Positions 30,117-38,794 are shown, counted from the first letter of the stretch. The stretch: DNA of 64,000 bases from an uncultured Collinsella sp. (GCA_937925715.1 CALAMG010000014.1:74385-138384); one strand, 5' to 3'. The notes: generated by a model not told the origin, from the sequence alone. Made by a program: numbers and translations.

Positions 30117-31220
30117 CTAGATGCGGACCGGCATGACCAGGTACAGGTAGTTGATCTTGTCGTAGGACTTGAAGATGCCCGCCTGCGAGTAGCTCTTGAG
30201 CTCCAGCGTGATCTCCTTCTCCTTGGACAGAGCATTGAGGCAGCCGAAGATGTAGTGGTAGTTGAAGGCGATGGTACCCGACTCGCCCTCGGCCTCGACA
30301 TCGATCGTCTCCTGCGCAAGGTCCTGGTCATTGGAAATGGAGGACAGGCCCATCTGCCCGTTCTCGACATCGATCTCGAACTTGACAGCGGGGTTGGCGC
30401 TCGCGATAACGGCCACGCGCTTGAGGGCGGCGTTAAAGGCGGCGACGTCGATCTTGACGCTCGTCACGCACGAGTCGGGGATGAGCTGCTTGTAGTTGGG
30501 GTACATGCCCTCGATACGGCGCGACACGTAGGTGGTGTTGCCGGCCTCGAAGACGACCTGGGTGTCGGTAGCCCCGATCATGATGGTCGCCTGGCTGGCC
30601 ATGATGTTCAGCGCGTCGTTAAAGGCGTCGGCCGGAACGTTGAGCTCAAAGGAGCCCTCGAGGGTCGAGGTCTCGACCTGCGTATCGCACACGGCCAAGC
30701 GGAAGGAATCGGTCGCCACCAGGCGCACGGTGTTGTTCTCGACCTTCATGTGCACGCCACCCAGGATGGGGCGGGCCTTGTCAGTCGAGGTGACGCGCCA
30801 CACGCGGCCGACCATTTCGGACAAGATATCGGTCGGCAGTTCCACGGCGCTCTCGATGGCATAGGCCGGAAACTCGGGGAAGTCATTGGCATCGAGCGTG
30901 TTCAGGCGGAAAGAGCTCTTCTCACAACCAATCAGCACCTGGCGCTCGGACAGCTCAAAGGTGACCGGGGCATCGGGGAGGGTCTTGGTGATATTGGAGA
31001 GCATCTTACAAGGGATAACCATCTCGCCCTCTTCTTCGACATGTGCCGCGATGCGATGACGGATCGAGATGGTGTAGTTAGAGGTCTGGAATTCCAAGAT
31101 GCCGTCTTGCGCCTTGACGAGCACGCCCGACAGGATGGGAAGGGTGGATGCCGAAGCGACGCCCTTCATAACGACGCCGATGGCTTGTGTAAGCGAGCTC
31201 TGGCTGACGGTGAACTTCAT
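30117..31220 (-). CDS. dnaN: DNA polymerase III beta sliding clamp
   Basis: 367 residues, usual length. Three clamp folds; MKFTVSQSSLTQAIGVVMKG start, central EFPAYAIESAVELPTD, and the terminal YLVMPVRI that is the family end. Forms a dimeric ring holding polymerase on DNA. Between dnaA and recF. Confidence 0.96.
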   Translation of the reverse strand: MKFTVSQSSLTQAIGVVMKGVASASTLPILSGVLVKAQDGILEFQTSNYTISIRHRIAAHVEEEGEMVIPCKMLSNITKTLPDAPVTFELSERQVLIGCEKSSFRLNTLDANDFPEFPAYAIESAVELPTDILSEMVGRVWRVTSTDKARPILGGVHMKVENNTVRLVATDSFRLAVCDTQVETSTLEGSFELNVPADAFNDALNIMASQATIMIGATDTQVVFEAGNTTYVSRRIEGMYPNYKQLIPDSCVTSVKIDVAAFNAALKRVAVIASANPAVKFEIDVENGQMGLSSISNDQDLAQETIDVEAEGESGTIAFNYHYIFGCLNALSKEKEITLELKSYSQAGIFKSYDKINYLYLVMPVRI

Positions 31221-31458
31221 CTTTTAATACCTTTCTATAGATATAAATATCTTAATAATAGTAATAGCACTGACGAAACTGTTGATTACTCCCAAAGACG
31301 CAGGTCAGACCCAGAAAGAGAATCGACAGCAACCTGTGTGCAACGGGGGTGGTTTTCCACGTTCAAAACCTGCGCAAAACTTTTCATCACCGCGGGTTGG
31401 GTTTTAAACACCTTATGCCCGTGGTTTCGACAAGTTTTCAACAGGTGTCTCTATTTCC
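31221..31458. other. dnaA-dnaN intergenic region with DnaA-box-like sites
   Basis: AGTTTTCAACAGGT at 31433-31446, just behind the dnaA stop, is identical to two inverted copies upstream of the GHKL gene. A variant GGTTTTCCACG lies near 31350. DnaA boxes on both sides of dnaA are common in Gram-positive bipartite origins. The stretch before dnaN (31225-31270) is AT-rich and probably holds the dnaN promoter. Confidence 0.5.
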
Positions 31459-33183
31459 CTACGAGCGCAGTGTAATTTTATCGCGCAGTGACTTGAGGTC
31501 TTCGGTGACGGTGCGGTCTTCCTGGATCATCTTCTGGACCTTTTTGTAGCTCGTGCTGACGGTCGAGTGGTTGCGGTTGCCAAATTCGGCGCCCACCGCC
31601 GTGGTCGTCATTTCGCACATCTCGATGGCCAGGTAGATAGCGATATGGCGTGCTTTGGCGATATTGGCGTTGCGACGCGGGCCGATGAGCTCCTCGTGTG
31701 TCACGCCGTACTGCTCTTCGATGACGGACTGAACCGTCTGGACGTTGATCTTTTTGGCCGATGTGTCGAAGTACTGGCTGGCGATGGCGTCGATATCGTC
31801 AAAGGTGAGCTCCCCGCCCTCGCGCTCGCGGTCACCCGCCTCGCCGGCGCAGCGCTCGCAAAAGCTCTCGAGTTCGCGGATGTTGGTGCCCGAGACCTCG
31901 GCCATGTGTTTAAAGTGTTCGTCGGTCAGGTGCCCGCCGTCGCCCCCATAGGCCGCCAGCAGCGAGTCGTCGCCTGCCTCGGGGGCGGCGACGATGGTGT
32001 TCTCGTAATAGCGCTGCAAGATCTTGTATTTCATCTCGTAGCTGGGCTCTGCAACCAGGCAGAGCATGCCGGCGTTGAAGCGGCTGGTCAGACGCTCGTC
32101 CATGCTTAGGTCCTTGGGGGCGCGGTCTGCCGCGATGACGACCTTCTTGTTGTTGCGGATGAACTCGTCCATGAGCTGGAAAAAGTAGTCCACGCTCGCG
32201 CGCTTGCCGATGATGTTTTGGATGTCATCGATGATGAGCACGTCCACGCCGTGGTACGCCTGCATGATGGGAGCGTTGCTCTTCTTTTGACGGTCGAACT
32301 CGGTCATCAGGTCGTCCAGATATGCCTGGGAGTTGGCATACTTGACCTTGATCTCGGGCGACTTCTCGGCGAGCTCGTTTTTGATGGCAAGCAGCAGGTG
32401 CGTCTTGCCCAGGCCCGATTTGCCGTAGATGAACAGTGATGTGCATGTGCCGCGCTCGTCCGCGAGGGCGGCAAACTTGAGTGCCGAGCGATAGGCATGG
32501 CTGTTTTCGGGGCCGTAGACAAAGTTCTCAAAGGTAAATTTTGAGTTCGCGGCGAGCGGGGCTCCATCCGTATTCTGCTCGGCCGGCACGGTCGGTGCTG
32601 GCATGGGTGAGGTGGGGGTCGCGGCTTGCGTGGATTTAGTCGGCGCCCCGCCCTTCATCTGGTTCACCATGCGACGAAAATCGTCGGCCGAGAGCGTGTT
32701 TTTGATTGCAATGCCCGAATCCGCGCCCGCCGCTGCGTCGTGAGCGATGGGCATGTGCGTGACGGGCGCGTTCGTTGGCGTCGCCGCCGCGGTCGGCAAC
32801 GGTGCCATGGTTTCACGGGAAACATCGCTGTGCTGGTGCTCGATTGTCGGCACGTCGTCTGCGGAGGCCGGCACCGCCGGGGAGGCAGTGGGAGCCGTGG
32901 CGGGCACCGTCGCGGCAGTGGATTCCGTCGCGGCGCCTTGCGGTGCCACGATGTCGAGCGCAATCGGTGCAAAGGCGATTTCTTCCAGATAGGCCTCAAT
33001 AGTCGGCTGATGCTTTTTGAGCTGCGCGATGGCAAAGCGCGAGGGGGCCTCGATCGTGAGCGTATCTTCGGTCAGGCTTATGGCGCGCGATTGCCCCAGC
33101 ATGTTGATGAGGCGTGCATCTTGGCCGTCGCGCTGGCAAAAGGCGATAGCATCCCCCAGGATGATGCTTGCTTCCTCGTCCAC
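31459..33183 (-). CDS. dnaA: Chromosomal replication initiator DnaA
   Basis: 574 residues from a GTG at 33183 (GGGAGAG upstream). Domain I at 1-80, a long Ala/Pro/Thr-rich domain II (about 95-225), the AAA+ domain with Walker A GKSGLGKTH (about 253) and Walker B VLIIDDIQ (about 312), and domain IV with VGAEFGNRNHSTVSTSYKKV, the DnaA-box-binding helix pair. The canonical GRDHTTV motif reads NRNHSTV here, which may go with the unusual candidate boxes. A parS-like sequence lies inside domain II. Confidence 0.96.
   Translation of the reverse strand: MDEEASIILGDAIAFCQRDGQDARLINMLGQSRAISLTEDTLTIEAPSRFAIAQLKKHQPTIEAYLEEIAFAPIALDIVAPQGAATESTAATVPATAPTASPAVPASADDVPTIEHQHSDVSRETMAPLPTAAATPTNAPVTHMPIAHDAAAGADSGIAIKNTLSADDFRRMVNQMKGGAPTKSTQAATPTSPMPAPTVPAEQNTDGAPLAANSKFTFENFVYGPENSHAYRSALKFAALADERGTCTSLFIYGKSGLGKTHLLLAIKNELAEKSPEIKVKYANSQAYLDDLMTEFDRQKKSNAPIMQAYHGVDVLIIDDIQNIIGKRASVDYFFQLMDEFIRNNKKVVIAADRAPKDLSMDERLTSRFNAGMLCLVAEPSYEMKYKILQRYYENTIVAAPEAGDDSLLAAYGGDGGHLTDEHFKHMAEVSGTNIRELESFCERCAGEAGDREREGGELTFDDIDAIASQYFDTSAKKINVQTVQSVIEEQYGVTHEELIGPRRNANIAKARHIAIYLAIEMCEMTTTAVGAEFGNRNHSTVSTSYKKVQKMIQEDRTVTEDLKSLRDKITLRS
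32809..32824. promoter_or_regulatory. Degenerate parS inside dnaA
   Basis: GGTTTCACGGGAAACA matches the parS consensus TGTTTCACGTGAAACA at 14 of 16 positions. Possible secondary ParB site. Confidence 0.45.
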
Positions 33184-33198
33184 TGTCTCTCCCGTTCT

Positions 33199-34596
33199 TT
33201 AGCTCTGAGCTCGCACGCGAGCGGCGCCGAGTTCGGTCAGATGGTATTTCTGGCCATGCTTGATGACCAAGCCGGCCTGCGCCAAGTCATTGAGCGTGCG
33301 TGACCAAGTGGGGGCTGAGTTTCCAAACGCCCTCGCCAGATCGGTTGCACCGCACGCTTGATTTTGCGCCAGATAGCCCAGCGCGGCGTTGCCGCGATCG
33401 CTTACGAACACGTCCGGTTGTGGCTGCGCATGCTGATTTGCTGCATTAGGATACATCATTTGAGCTGCTGGTTGTTGAGAACTCTGCATCGGCGGCATTT
33501 GCTGTTGAAAACTTTGAGGCCACTGTTGGTAAGGCTGCAGAGGCATCTGTTGGGCCCAGGGGTTGTACTGCTGCTGCGGCATCTGCTGGTACGGCTGCTG
33601 ATATCCCTGCTGGTACTGCTGCGGGAACTGCTGGCCATACCCCAGTGGCGGCATCTGCTGATATGGATATCCCCGTTGGTACGGCTGATAGCCCATTTGC
33701 TGGCCACCCGGTGCCCCCGTCGCCTGCTGCATTGCTGCTGCATCCTGATCTGCCAGCGGCATGGCCTCTGGCATGTTTGGCGTCATCGACATAGATGCCG
33801 CCTGGGGCTCTTGTGTGGGAAGCATTCCGGGCTGCTGCATCTGCCCCACGGGGGGCTGCATCTGCTGCGTTGCCATGGGCTGCTGCGCAAAAGCTCCCGG
33901 CAGGGGATATGTGGGCTGCTCCGTCTCGGGCCGCACGGCAGCACCGCGTCCGCCGGCACGCTCGATTTCCTGCACGCGTTTAGGGTTCAGGCTTACCGTA
34001 ACCACGGTGCCGTTGCCCATGTTGTCCTCGATGGATACGGCACCGCCGGCGTTTTCCAAATACTCCTGCACCATGGGAAACCCTGCTCCGGTTCCACGGA
34101 TATAGCGCTTCATCTTGCTGTTTGCGCTGGTAACGCCAAAGTCGAAAGCGCGTTCCTTGTCGTCGATGCCGGGTCCTTGGTCAGCAAAGCGGATGGTGTC
34201 TCCGCCGTCCAGAATCGAGATGATGGGCTCTGCAAAGTGTGCGTGGATAAAGTTTTCGACAATCTCGCGGATGACCATGAGCGAGATATGGCCACCTTGT
34301 TCTTTCATGCACTGGTAGACGGTGTTGGTCGTCTCTTCCAAATACGTGCGGACATCTTGCGGATCGATGACGATCACACGCGGTGTCGACAGCATGTCGT
34401 CATAGACGGCGATGCGCGCGGCGTACATGGCTTTTGGCGCCTGCGTTGTCGTCTGTTCACCTTCGTCACGCTCTTCGCGCACGCCGGTGATGTGCTCGTT
34501 GTCGGGTGCCGGGTCTCCGGAATCGACCATGGTGTAAAAGTCGTCAGACATGCCGCTCGCAATCTTCCAAAAGGTTTCGAACAAATAGTAGCTCAT
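33199..34596 (-). CDS. GHKL ATPase with Gln-rich linker and winged-helix C terminus, next to the origin
   Basis: 465 residues from the ATG at 34596 (starts MSYYLFETFWKI); the ribosome binding site is poor and a downstream ATG (MSDDFYTM) is possible. Residues ~105-200 form a GHKL ATP-binding domain: N-box REIVENFIHAHF, G1 ADQGPGI, G2 GTGAGF, resembling anti-sigma kinases and histidine-kinase ATPase domains but without a phospho-acceptor His domain. Residues ~225-375 are rich in Gln, Pro, Met and Tyr. Residues ~400-465 look like a winged helix (ATDLARAFGNSAPTWSRTLNDLAQAGLV). Not a family I can name. Lies 15 bases upstream of dnaA, same strand. Confidence 0.75.
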   Translation of the reverse strand: MSYYLFETFWKIASGMSDDFYTMVDSGDPAPDNEHITGVREERDEGEQTTTQAPKAMYAARIAVYDDMLSTPRVIVIDPQDVRTYLEETTNTVYQCMKEQGGHISLMVIREIVENFIHAHFAEPIISILDGGDTIRFADQGPGIDDKERAFDFGVTSANSKMKRYIRGTGAGFPMVQEYLENAGGAVSIEDNMGNGTVVTVSLNPKRVQEIERAGGRGAAVRPETEQPTYPLPGAFAQQPMATQQMQPPVGQMQQPGMLPTQEPQAASMSMTPNMPEAMPLADQDAAAMQQATGAPGGQQMGYQPYQRGYPYQQMPPLGYGQQFPQQYQQGYQQPYQQMPQQQYNPWAQQMPLQPYQQWPQSFQQQMPPMQSSQQPAAQMMYPNAANQHAQPQPDVFVSDRGNAALGYLAQNQACGATDLARAFGNSAPTWSRTLNDLAQAGLVIKHGQKYHLTELGAARVRAQS

Positions 34597-34794
34597 CGTG
34601 CAATGTTTCTCATCTTTCGACAAACTTTCAAAACCTGTTGAAAACTTTGGAAAACGGACGAAAAGTTCTCAACATTGCCAACATGACCTGTTGAAAACTC
34701 GATGAAATATCGTGAAAAGTTGCCATGCACCGCTAAATCGAGCTTGGCTTATGGGGGAACCGTGTGAACTGCGCAACCTTTTACCTTTGATTTC
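34597..34794. other. Probable replication origin (upstream part)
   Basis: Genes to the left run on the minus strand and to the right on the plus strand. ACCTGTTGAAAACT occurs at 34633-34646 and 34686-34699, the exact complement of the copy behind dnaA at 31433. As TTTTCAACA it differs from the DnaA box TTATCCACA at two positions; further near-copies (GTTCTCAACA, near 34665) lie between. The stretch around 34695-34720 is AT-rich and could unwind. Confidence 0.6.
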
Positions 34795-34824
34795 TTGACA
34801 TTTGAACATTGATTTCCCTACAAT
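34795..34824 (+). promoter_or_regulatory. Promoter of rpmH
   Basis: TTGACA and TACAAT with an 18-base spacer, about 70 bases before the rpmH start. The best-looking promoter in this part of the window. Confidence 0.8.
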
Positions 34825-34896
34825 CTTCAAGCTCACGTGTCTATATCTGCGTCCGCGTCCCCGCGGACACTCGAAATGCAGCAGGAGGAACTTAAG

Positions 34897-35031
34897 ATGA
34901 AGCGTACGTATCAGCCTAATAAGCGTAAGCGTGCCAAGACCCATGGCTTCCGTGCCCGTATGGCCACTAAGGGTGGTCGTGCCGTGCTCGCCCGTCGTCG
35001 CGCCAAGGGCCGCAAGCGTCTCACTGTCTAG
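34897..35031 (+). CDS. rpmH: Ribosomal protein bL34
   Basis: 44 residues, almost all basic: MKRTYQPNKRKRAKTHGF, ending in GRKRLTV. The ATG at 34897 follows GGAGGAACTTAAG. An upstream extension of the frame has no homology. First gene of the plus-strand origin-proximal operon. Confidence 0.97.
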   Translation: MKRTYQPNKRKRAKTHGFRARMATKGGRAVLARRRAKGRKRLTV

Positions 35032-35051
35032 CAGCGATACACACATCTCGC

Positions 35052-35390
35052 ATGAAGACTATTAAGTCTCGGCAAGATTTCGAGCATGTGTTCAGTCAGG
35101 GGCGTCGTTTCAATCACCCTCTGATTCGAATGACCATATGTGAATCGGTTGGCGAAGGCGACTCCGGAAGGGTCGCCTTCGTTGGTGCTAAGCGACTCGG
35201 TTGTGCCGTCGTGCGCAACCGATCTAAGCGTGTGATGCGCGAGGCCGCCCGCAGCTGCGGATTTCCCGTTGCGGGTTATGACATCATCTTGTTTGCAACT
35301 CCCAAGACGAGGGTTTCCTCGCCGCAGGAGATGGACAAGGCGTTGCGTTCGCTTATGAAGCGCGCCGGCGTTGCCGGGGAGGAGCGATGA
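35052..35390 (+). CDS. rnpA: Ribonuclease P protein component
   Basis: 112 residues. Typical MKTIKSRQDFEHVFSQGRRF start and the RNP motif VVRNRSKRVMREAAR. Binds the P RNA and helps mature tRNA 5' ends. Twenty bases behind rpmH and overlapping yidD by 4 bases. Confidence 0.95.
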   Translation: MKTIKSRQDFEHVFSQGRRFNHPLIRMTICESVGEGDSGRVAFVGAKRLGCAVVRNRSKRVMREAARSCGFPVAGYDIILFATPKTRVSSPQEMDKALRSLMKRAGVAGEER

Positions 35391-35611
35391 GCAATCACGT
35401 TTTGCGACGTGTTGCCATCGCTCCTATTCGCATATATCAACAGGTTATTTCGCCCTTATTGCCTGACGCCTGCATTTATTACCCAACGTGTTCGCAATAC
35501 GCCATCCAGGCGATTGAGAAGCACGGTGTTTTGAGAGGCTGCTGGCTTGCCGTGAGGCGCATCGCTCGCTGCAATCCCCTGCACGTCGGCGGTTATGACC
35601 CTGTGCCCTAG
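35387..35611 (+). CDS. yidD: Membrane protein insertion efficiency factor YidD
   Basis: 74 residues. Conserved pattern IYQQVISPLLPDACIYYPTCSQYAIQAIEKHG and the end RCNPLHVGGYDPVP. A short amphipathic membrane-bound protein that helps YidC-dependent insertion. Starts within the rnpA stop region (ATGA overlap). Confidence 0.95.
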   Translation: MSNHVLRRVAIAPIRIYQQVISPLLPDACIYYPTCSQYAIQAIEKHGVLRGCWLAVRRIARCNPLHVGGYDPVP

Positions 35612-35640
35612 CGGGCACTCGCTATCGGAGGAAAACTTAC

Positions 35641-36411
35641 ATGTGGGATTGGATCGTTAACATCCTTTTCGAGCTGCTCAAGCTCATCCAGACCTTTGCG
35701 GTCGACTGGGGCCTGTCCATCATCATCCTGGTGGTCATCATCCGTCTGCTGCTGACGCCGCTTATGCTCAAGTCGACCAAGTCGACGGCTCGCATGCAGG
35801 TGCTGCAGCCCAAGATGCTCGAGATCCAGGAGCGCTATGCCGACGATCCCCAGCGTCAGGCCGAGGAGATGCAGAAGTTCTACAGCGAGAACAAGTTCAA
35901 CCCCATGGCTGGCTGTCTGCCGCTGCTGATTCAGATGCCTATCCTGTTCGCCCTGTTTACATTGCTGCGCAACCTGCCGCAGTACTTTAACAACGGCACG
36001 TTCTCGTTCTTCAACATCCTGCCCGACCTGACCACCACGCCGAGCGCTTCCTTTGCCGATGGCTTTATGGTTGCACTGCCTGCGCTGGTTTGCCTGATCC
36101 TGTTTGCCGTCCTGACCCTGATTCCGCAGCTCTATATGTCGCGCAACCAGACCGGCCAGCAGGCTCAGAGCATGCGTATGATGGCCGTTGTCATGACGGT
36201 CATGATGCTTTGGATGGGCTGGAGCCTTCCCGTTGGTGTTCTGCTGTACTACGACGTCTCGTCTGCTTGGCAGGTTATCCAGCAGATTTTTGTGACGCAG
36301 AAGGTCATCGACAAGGCGAAGGCCGATGAGGAGGAGCGTCTTAAGAACGCTCCGCTGCAGGTTGAGGTCACTCGTCGCGAGAAGAAGCCGCGCCCGCACA
36401 AGAAGAAGTAG
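35641..36411 (+). CDS. yidC: Membrane protein insertase YidC
   Basis: 256 residues, the short Gram-positive type without the large periplasmic domain and without a lipobox. The first segment holds the functionally important Arg35 in IIRLLLTPLMLKSTKS; the cytoplasmic hairpin (DDPQRQAEEMQKFY) and MAGCLPLLIQMPILFALF follow, with a basic tail (RREKKPRPHKKK). About five membrane helices. Confidence 0.95.
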   Translation: MWDWIVNILFELLKLIQTFAVDWGLSIIILVVIIRLLLTPLMLKSTKSTARMQVLQPKMLEIQERYADDPQRQAEEMQKFYSENKFNPMAGCLPLLIQMPILFALFTLLRNLPQYFNNGTFSFFNILPDLTTTPSASFADGFMVALPALVCLILFAVLTLIPQLYMSRNQTGQQAQSMRMMAVVMTVMMLWMGWSLPVGVLLYYDVSSAWQVIQQIFVTQKVIDKAKADEEERLKNAPLQVEVTRREKKPRPHKKK

Positions 36412-36428
36412 TGGGATATCAATCTTAT

Positions 36429-36440
36429 TTAGGTACCTAA
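36429..36440. promoter_or_regulatory. Palindrome TTAGGTACCTAA before jag
   Basis: A perfect 12-base palindrome 15 bases upstream of the jag start. The same sequence recurs at 39933-39944, and its halves with an 11-base spacer occur at 18160-18186. Confidence 0.3.
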
Positions 36441-36455
36441 CTTTTGGAGTACGTT

Positions 36456-37025
36456 ATGTCTGAAGAGATCATCGAGGATATGCTTGAGGAGGTTGCCCCG
36501 CAGGTCGCGGGCGATTATCCCGAGATTGCACAGCGCTACAAGGCTGGTGAAGAGCTGACCGATGAGGAGCTCGACACCATTGCCGATGTTGCGATTTCCA
36601 TCCTGCGTTCCATCCTTTCGCACTTCGATGCCGCCAACTCTCCTATCGATGAGTATGAGGGCGACGAGGGTGAGCTGATTTTGGATGTAACGGCTCCCGA
36701 CCTTGCTGTTCTCATTGGCCGTCATGGTCGCACTCTTGATGCTCTTCAGGTTATGTTCTCTTTGCTGGTGAGCCGCAAGCTTGGCTTTAGGTATCCGGTT
36801 GTAGTGGACGTCGAGGGATACAAGAGTCGCCGTCAGGATAAGGTCGCCTCCATGGCTCAGTCTGCTGCCGAGCGTGCCATCCGCACTCATAAGAGTGTTT
36901 CGCTTCCGCCCATGAATGCCTACGAGCGCCGACTGGTTCACATTGCACTTCGTGGCAACGATGCAGTCGATACTCATTCTGAGGGTTCTGACCCTGATCG
37001 CCATGTGGTGATTGTTGCTCGATAA
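36456..37025 (+). CDS. jag: Jag/KhpB-like KH-R3H RNA-binding protein
   Basis: 189 residues from the ATG at 36456 (TGGAG upstream). The N-terminal half is acidic and lacks an evident Jag-N domain. The KH domain has the RNA-binding loop in LIGRHGRTLDALQ (about residues 87-99), and the R3H domain closes with RKLGFRYPVVVDV..., MNAYERRLVHIAL and HVVIVAR. Usually next to yidC, as here; linked to cell-wall and sRNA regulation in other Gram-positives. Confidence 0.92.
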   Translation: MSEEIIEDMLEEVAPQVAGDYPEIAQRYKAGEELTDEELDTIADVAISILRSILSHFDAANSPIDEYEGDEGELILDVTAPDLAVLIGRHGRTLDALQVMFSLLVSRKLGFRYPVVVDVEGYKSRRQDKVASMAQSAAERAIRTHKSVSLPPMNAYERRLVHIALRGNDAVDTHSEGSDPDRHVVIVAR

Positions 37026-37045
37026 TCTACTCGAGCTTATGCTAG

Positions 37046-37076
37046 GGGGACGTGGTTTCCACGTCCCCTTTTTTTG
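37046..37076 (+). terminator. Intrinsic terminator behind jag
   Basis: GGGGACGTGG and CCACGTCCCC pair around TTT, followed by TTTTTTTT. Separates the ribosomal/yidC transcript from rsmG. Confidence 0.92.
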
Positions 37077-37121
37077 TCAAAAGTTCTCGATACGCTGATT
37101 TTTGTCAGAAAGGAGCTTCTG

Positions 37122-37859
37122 TTGTTTGTACTTACCGATCAGCAGGCTGACGAGATGTTGAGTCGCCTAACTTCCTATTGCAAAGAATATTCCTTGAGCG
37201 TAACTGATATTGAGCTGAGGAAATGTATCCAGCATTTGGATTTGGTTCTAGAAACAAATAAGACAACCAATCTCACCCGTATTCTTAACGTAGAAGATGC
37301 TGCCGTACTTCATATCCTCGACTCACTTGTTTTGCTCCCCTATATCAATAAGGCTCCTGAGGGAGCTTTGCTCGATATGGGAACAGGTGCGGGCTTCCCT
37401 GGTATTCCATTAACCATAACCACGCATCGTAAAGCTACTTATATTGACTCTGTTGGCAAGAAGGTTGATGCGGTTAATTCCTTTGTCCATGCTCTTGGAT
37501 TGAAACATGCTCATGCGGTTCATGATCGTCTTGAAGAATATGCTCGAAGCCATAAGAAGCAGTTCTCCGTTGTAACCGCCCGCGCACTGGCCCCTCTACC
37601 GATTCTTGTTGAGTATGCGGCTCCGTACCTGAAGGATGGAGGGCTATTTGTTATCACCAAGGGCAATCCTTCGGATGAGGAGCTTGCTTCCGGCATGTCA
37701 GCAGCTAAGATTTGCGGCTTCACTTTGCTTCTGAATGACGCAATTGATTTACCTGAAGGCTTGGGTCACAGGGAGTTCATTGTTCTTAAGAAGAGTCATT
37801 CAGCATCCGTTTCATTGCCTCGTGCAAATGGCATGGCAAAGAAGAATCCGCTTGCCTAG
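37122..37859 (+). CDS. rsmG: 16S rRNA (guanine527-N7)-methyltransferase
   Basis: 245 residues from a TTG at 37122, six bases behind AAAGGAG; the frame is open further up but that part lies in the jag terminator. The SAM motif is LLDMGTGAGFPGIPL, preceded by NLTRI and followed by VTARALAPL. Its codon use is clearly AT-richer than that of rpmH-jag. Followed by three parS sites and parAB, the classical rsmG-parA-parB order. Confidence 0.93.
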   Translation: MFVLTDQQADEMLSRLTSYCKEYSLSVTDIELRKCIQHLDLVLETNKTTNLTRILNVEDAAVLHILDSLVLLPYINKAPEGALLDMGTGAGFPGIPLTITTHRKATYIDSVGKKVDAVNSFVHALGLKHAHAVHDRLEEYARSHKKQFSVVTARALAPLPILVEYAAPYLKDGGLFVITKGNPSDEELASGMSAAKICGFTLLLNDAIDLPEGLGHREFIVLKKSHSASVSLPRANGMAKKNPLA

Positions 37860-37860
37860 A

Positions 37861-37954
37861 TGTTTCACGTGAAACATAATGGTTACTAACAGCTTGCAGT
37901 GTTTCACGTGAAACATAGCAGTTGCTATCGATTCGGAATGTTTCACGTGAAACA
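37861..37954. promoter_or_regulatory. Three perfect parS sites
   Basis: TGTTTCACGTGAAACA at 37861-37876, 37900-37915 and 37939-37954, spaced exactly 39 bases apart, between rsmG and parA. ParB loads on these sites and spreads to organise and segregate the origin region. Confidence 0.95.
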
Positions 37955-37993
37955 TCCTCCGTTTGACAGCTTTAATACACACCAGGAGGGACC

Positions 37994-38794
37994 GTGGGAT
38001 TTCGCGACGTTAAGCGTTCTAAGAGCGCAAAAGACACGCGTATCATTGCAATCATCAATCAAAAAGGCGGCGTCGGTAAGTCAACGACGGCTGTAAACCT
38101 TGCAGCAGCACTGGGTGAGCAGGGTCGTAAGACACTGATTGTTGATTTTGATCCGCAGGGAAACAGCACCAGTGGATTCGGAATTGAAAAAGAAGACCTT
38201 GATCACTGCATCTATGATGCATTGCTGAATGATGTGCCGGCAGAATCGCTTGTTCTTGATACAAATTGCAAAAAGGTATTCGTAATTCCGGCTACAATTC
38301 AGCTTGCAGGCGCGGAAATTGAACTCGTAAGCGCAATTGCTCGTGAAACCCGTCTCAAAGATTTGCTTGAGCCGATTCAGGACGAGTTCGATTTTATTTT
38401 CATTGACTGCCCTCCTTCGCTCGGCCTGCTTACTATCAACGCTTTGACCGCAGCAGACAGCGTTTTGATTCCGATCCAGTGCGAGTATTACGCACTCGAG
38501 GGCGTTACGAAGCTGCTTGAGTCAATGAAGATGGTCAAATCTCGTCTGAACAAGGGCTTAGACACCTACGGTGTGCTTATGACCATGTATGACTCGCGTA
38601 CTTCTCTATCGAATCAGGTTGTTGAGGAGGTTCAATCGTACTTTGGTGATAAGGCATTTAAGACGTTGATCCCCCGTACGGTTAAAATCTCCGAAGCTCC
38701 GTCTTTTGGGGAACCGGTAATTACCTATGCACCTCAAAATAAGGGTGCAAAAGCATATATGAACCTTGCAAAAGAGGTGATCAAGCGTGCCTAG
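37994..38794 (+). CDS. parA: Chromosome partitioning ATPase ParA (Soj)
   Basis: 266 residues from a GTG behind CAGGAGGGACC. Deviant Walker A NQKGGVGKSTTAVNLA, Walker A' VDFDPQGN, Walker B FIFIDCPPSLG. Moves origin-bound ParB complexes and, in some bacteria, controls DnaA. Codons are AT-rich like rsmG. Overlaps parB by 8 bases. Confidence 0.96.
   Translation: MGFRDVKRSKSAKDTRIIAIINQKGGVGKSTTAVNLAAALGEQGRKTLIVDFDPQGNSTSGFGIEKEDLDHCIYDALLNDVPAESLVLDTNCKKVFVIPATIQLAGAEIELVSAIARETRLKDLLEPIQDEFDFIFIDCPPSLGLLTINALTAADSVLIPIQCEYYALEGVTKLLESMKMVKSRLNKGLDTYGVLMTMYDSRTSLSNQVVEEVQSYFGDKAFKTLIPRTVKISEAPSFGEPVITYAPQNKGAKAYMNLAKEVIKRA

Noticed and set aside
33456..33743. Repetitive GCTGCTG/CTGTTG sequence, considered as a DNA repeat or CRISPR-like array.
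   Set aside because: It is the coding sequence of the Gln/Pro/Met-rich linker; spacing is irregular and follows codons.
37074..37121. An earlier TTG start for rsmG at 37074.
   Set aside because: It would lie in the T-run of the jag terminator without a ribosome binding site; the TTG at 37122 has AAAGGAG in place.
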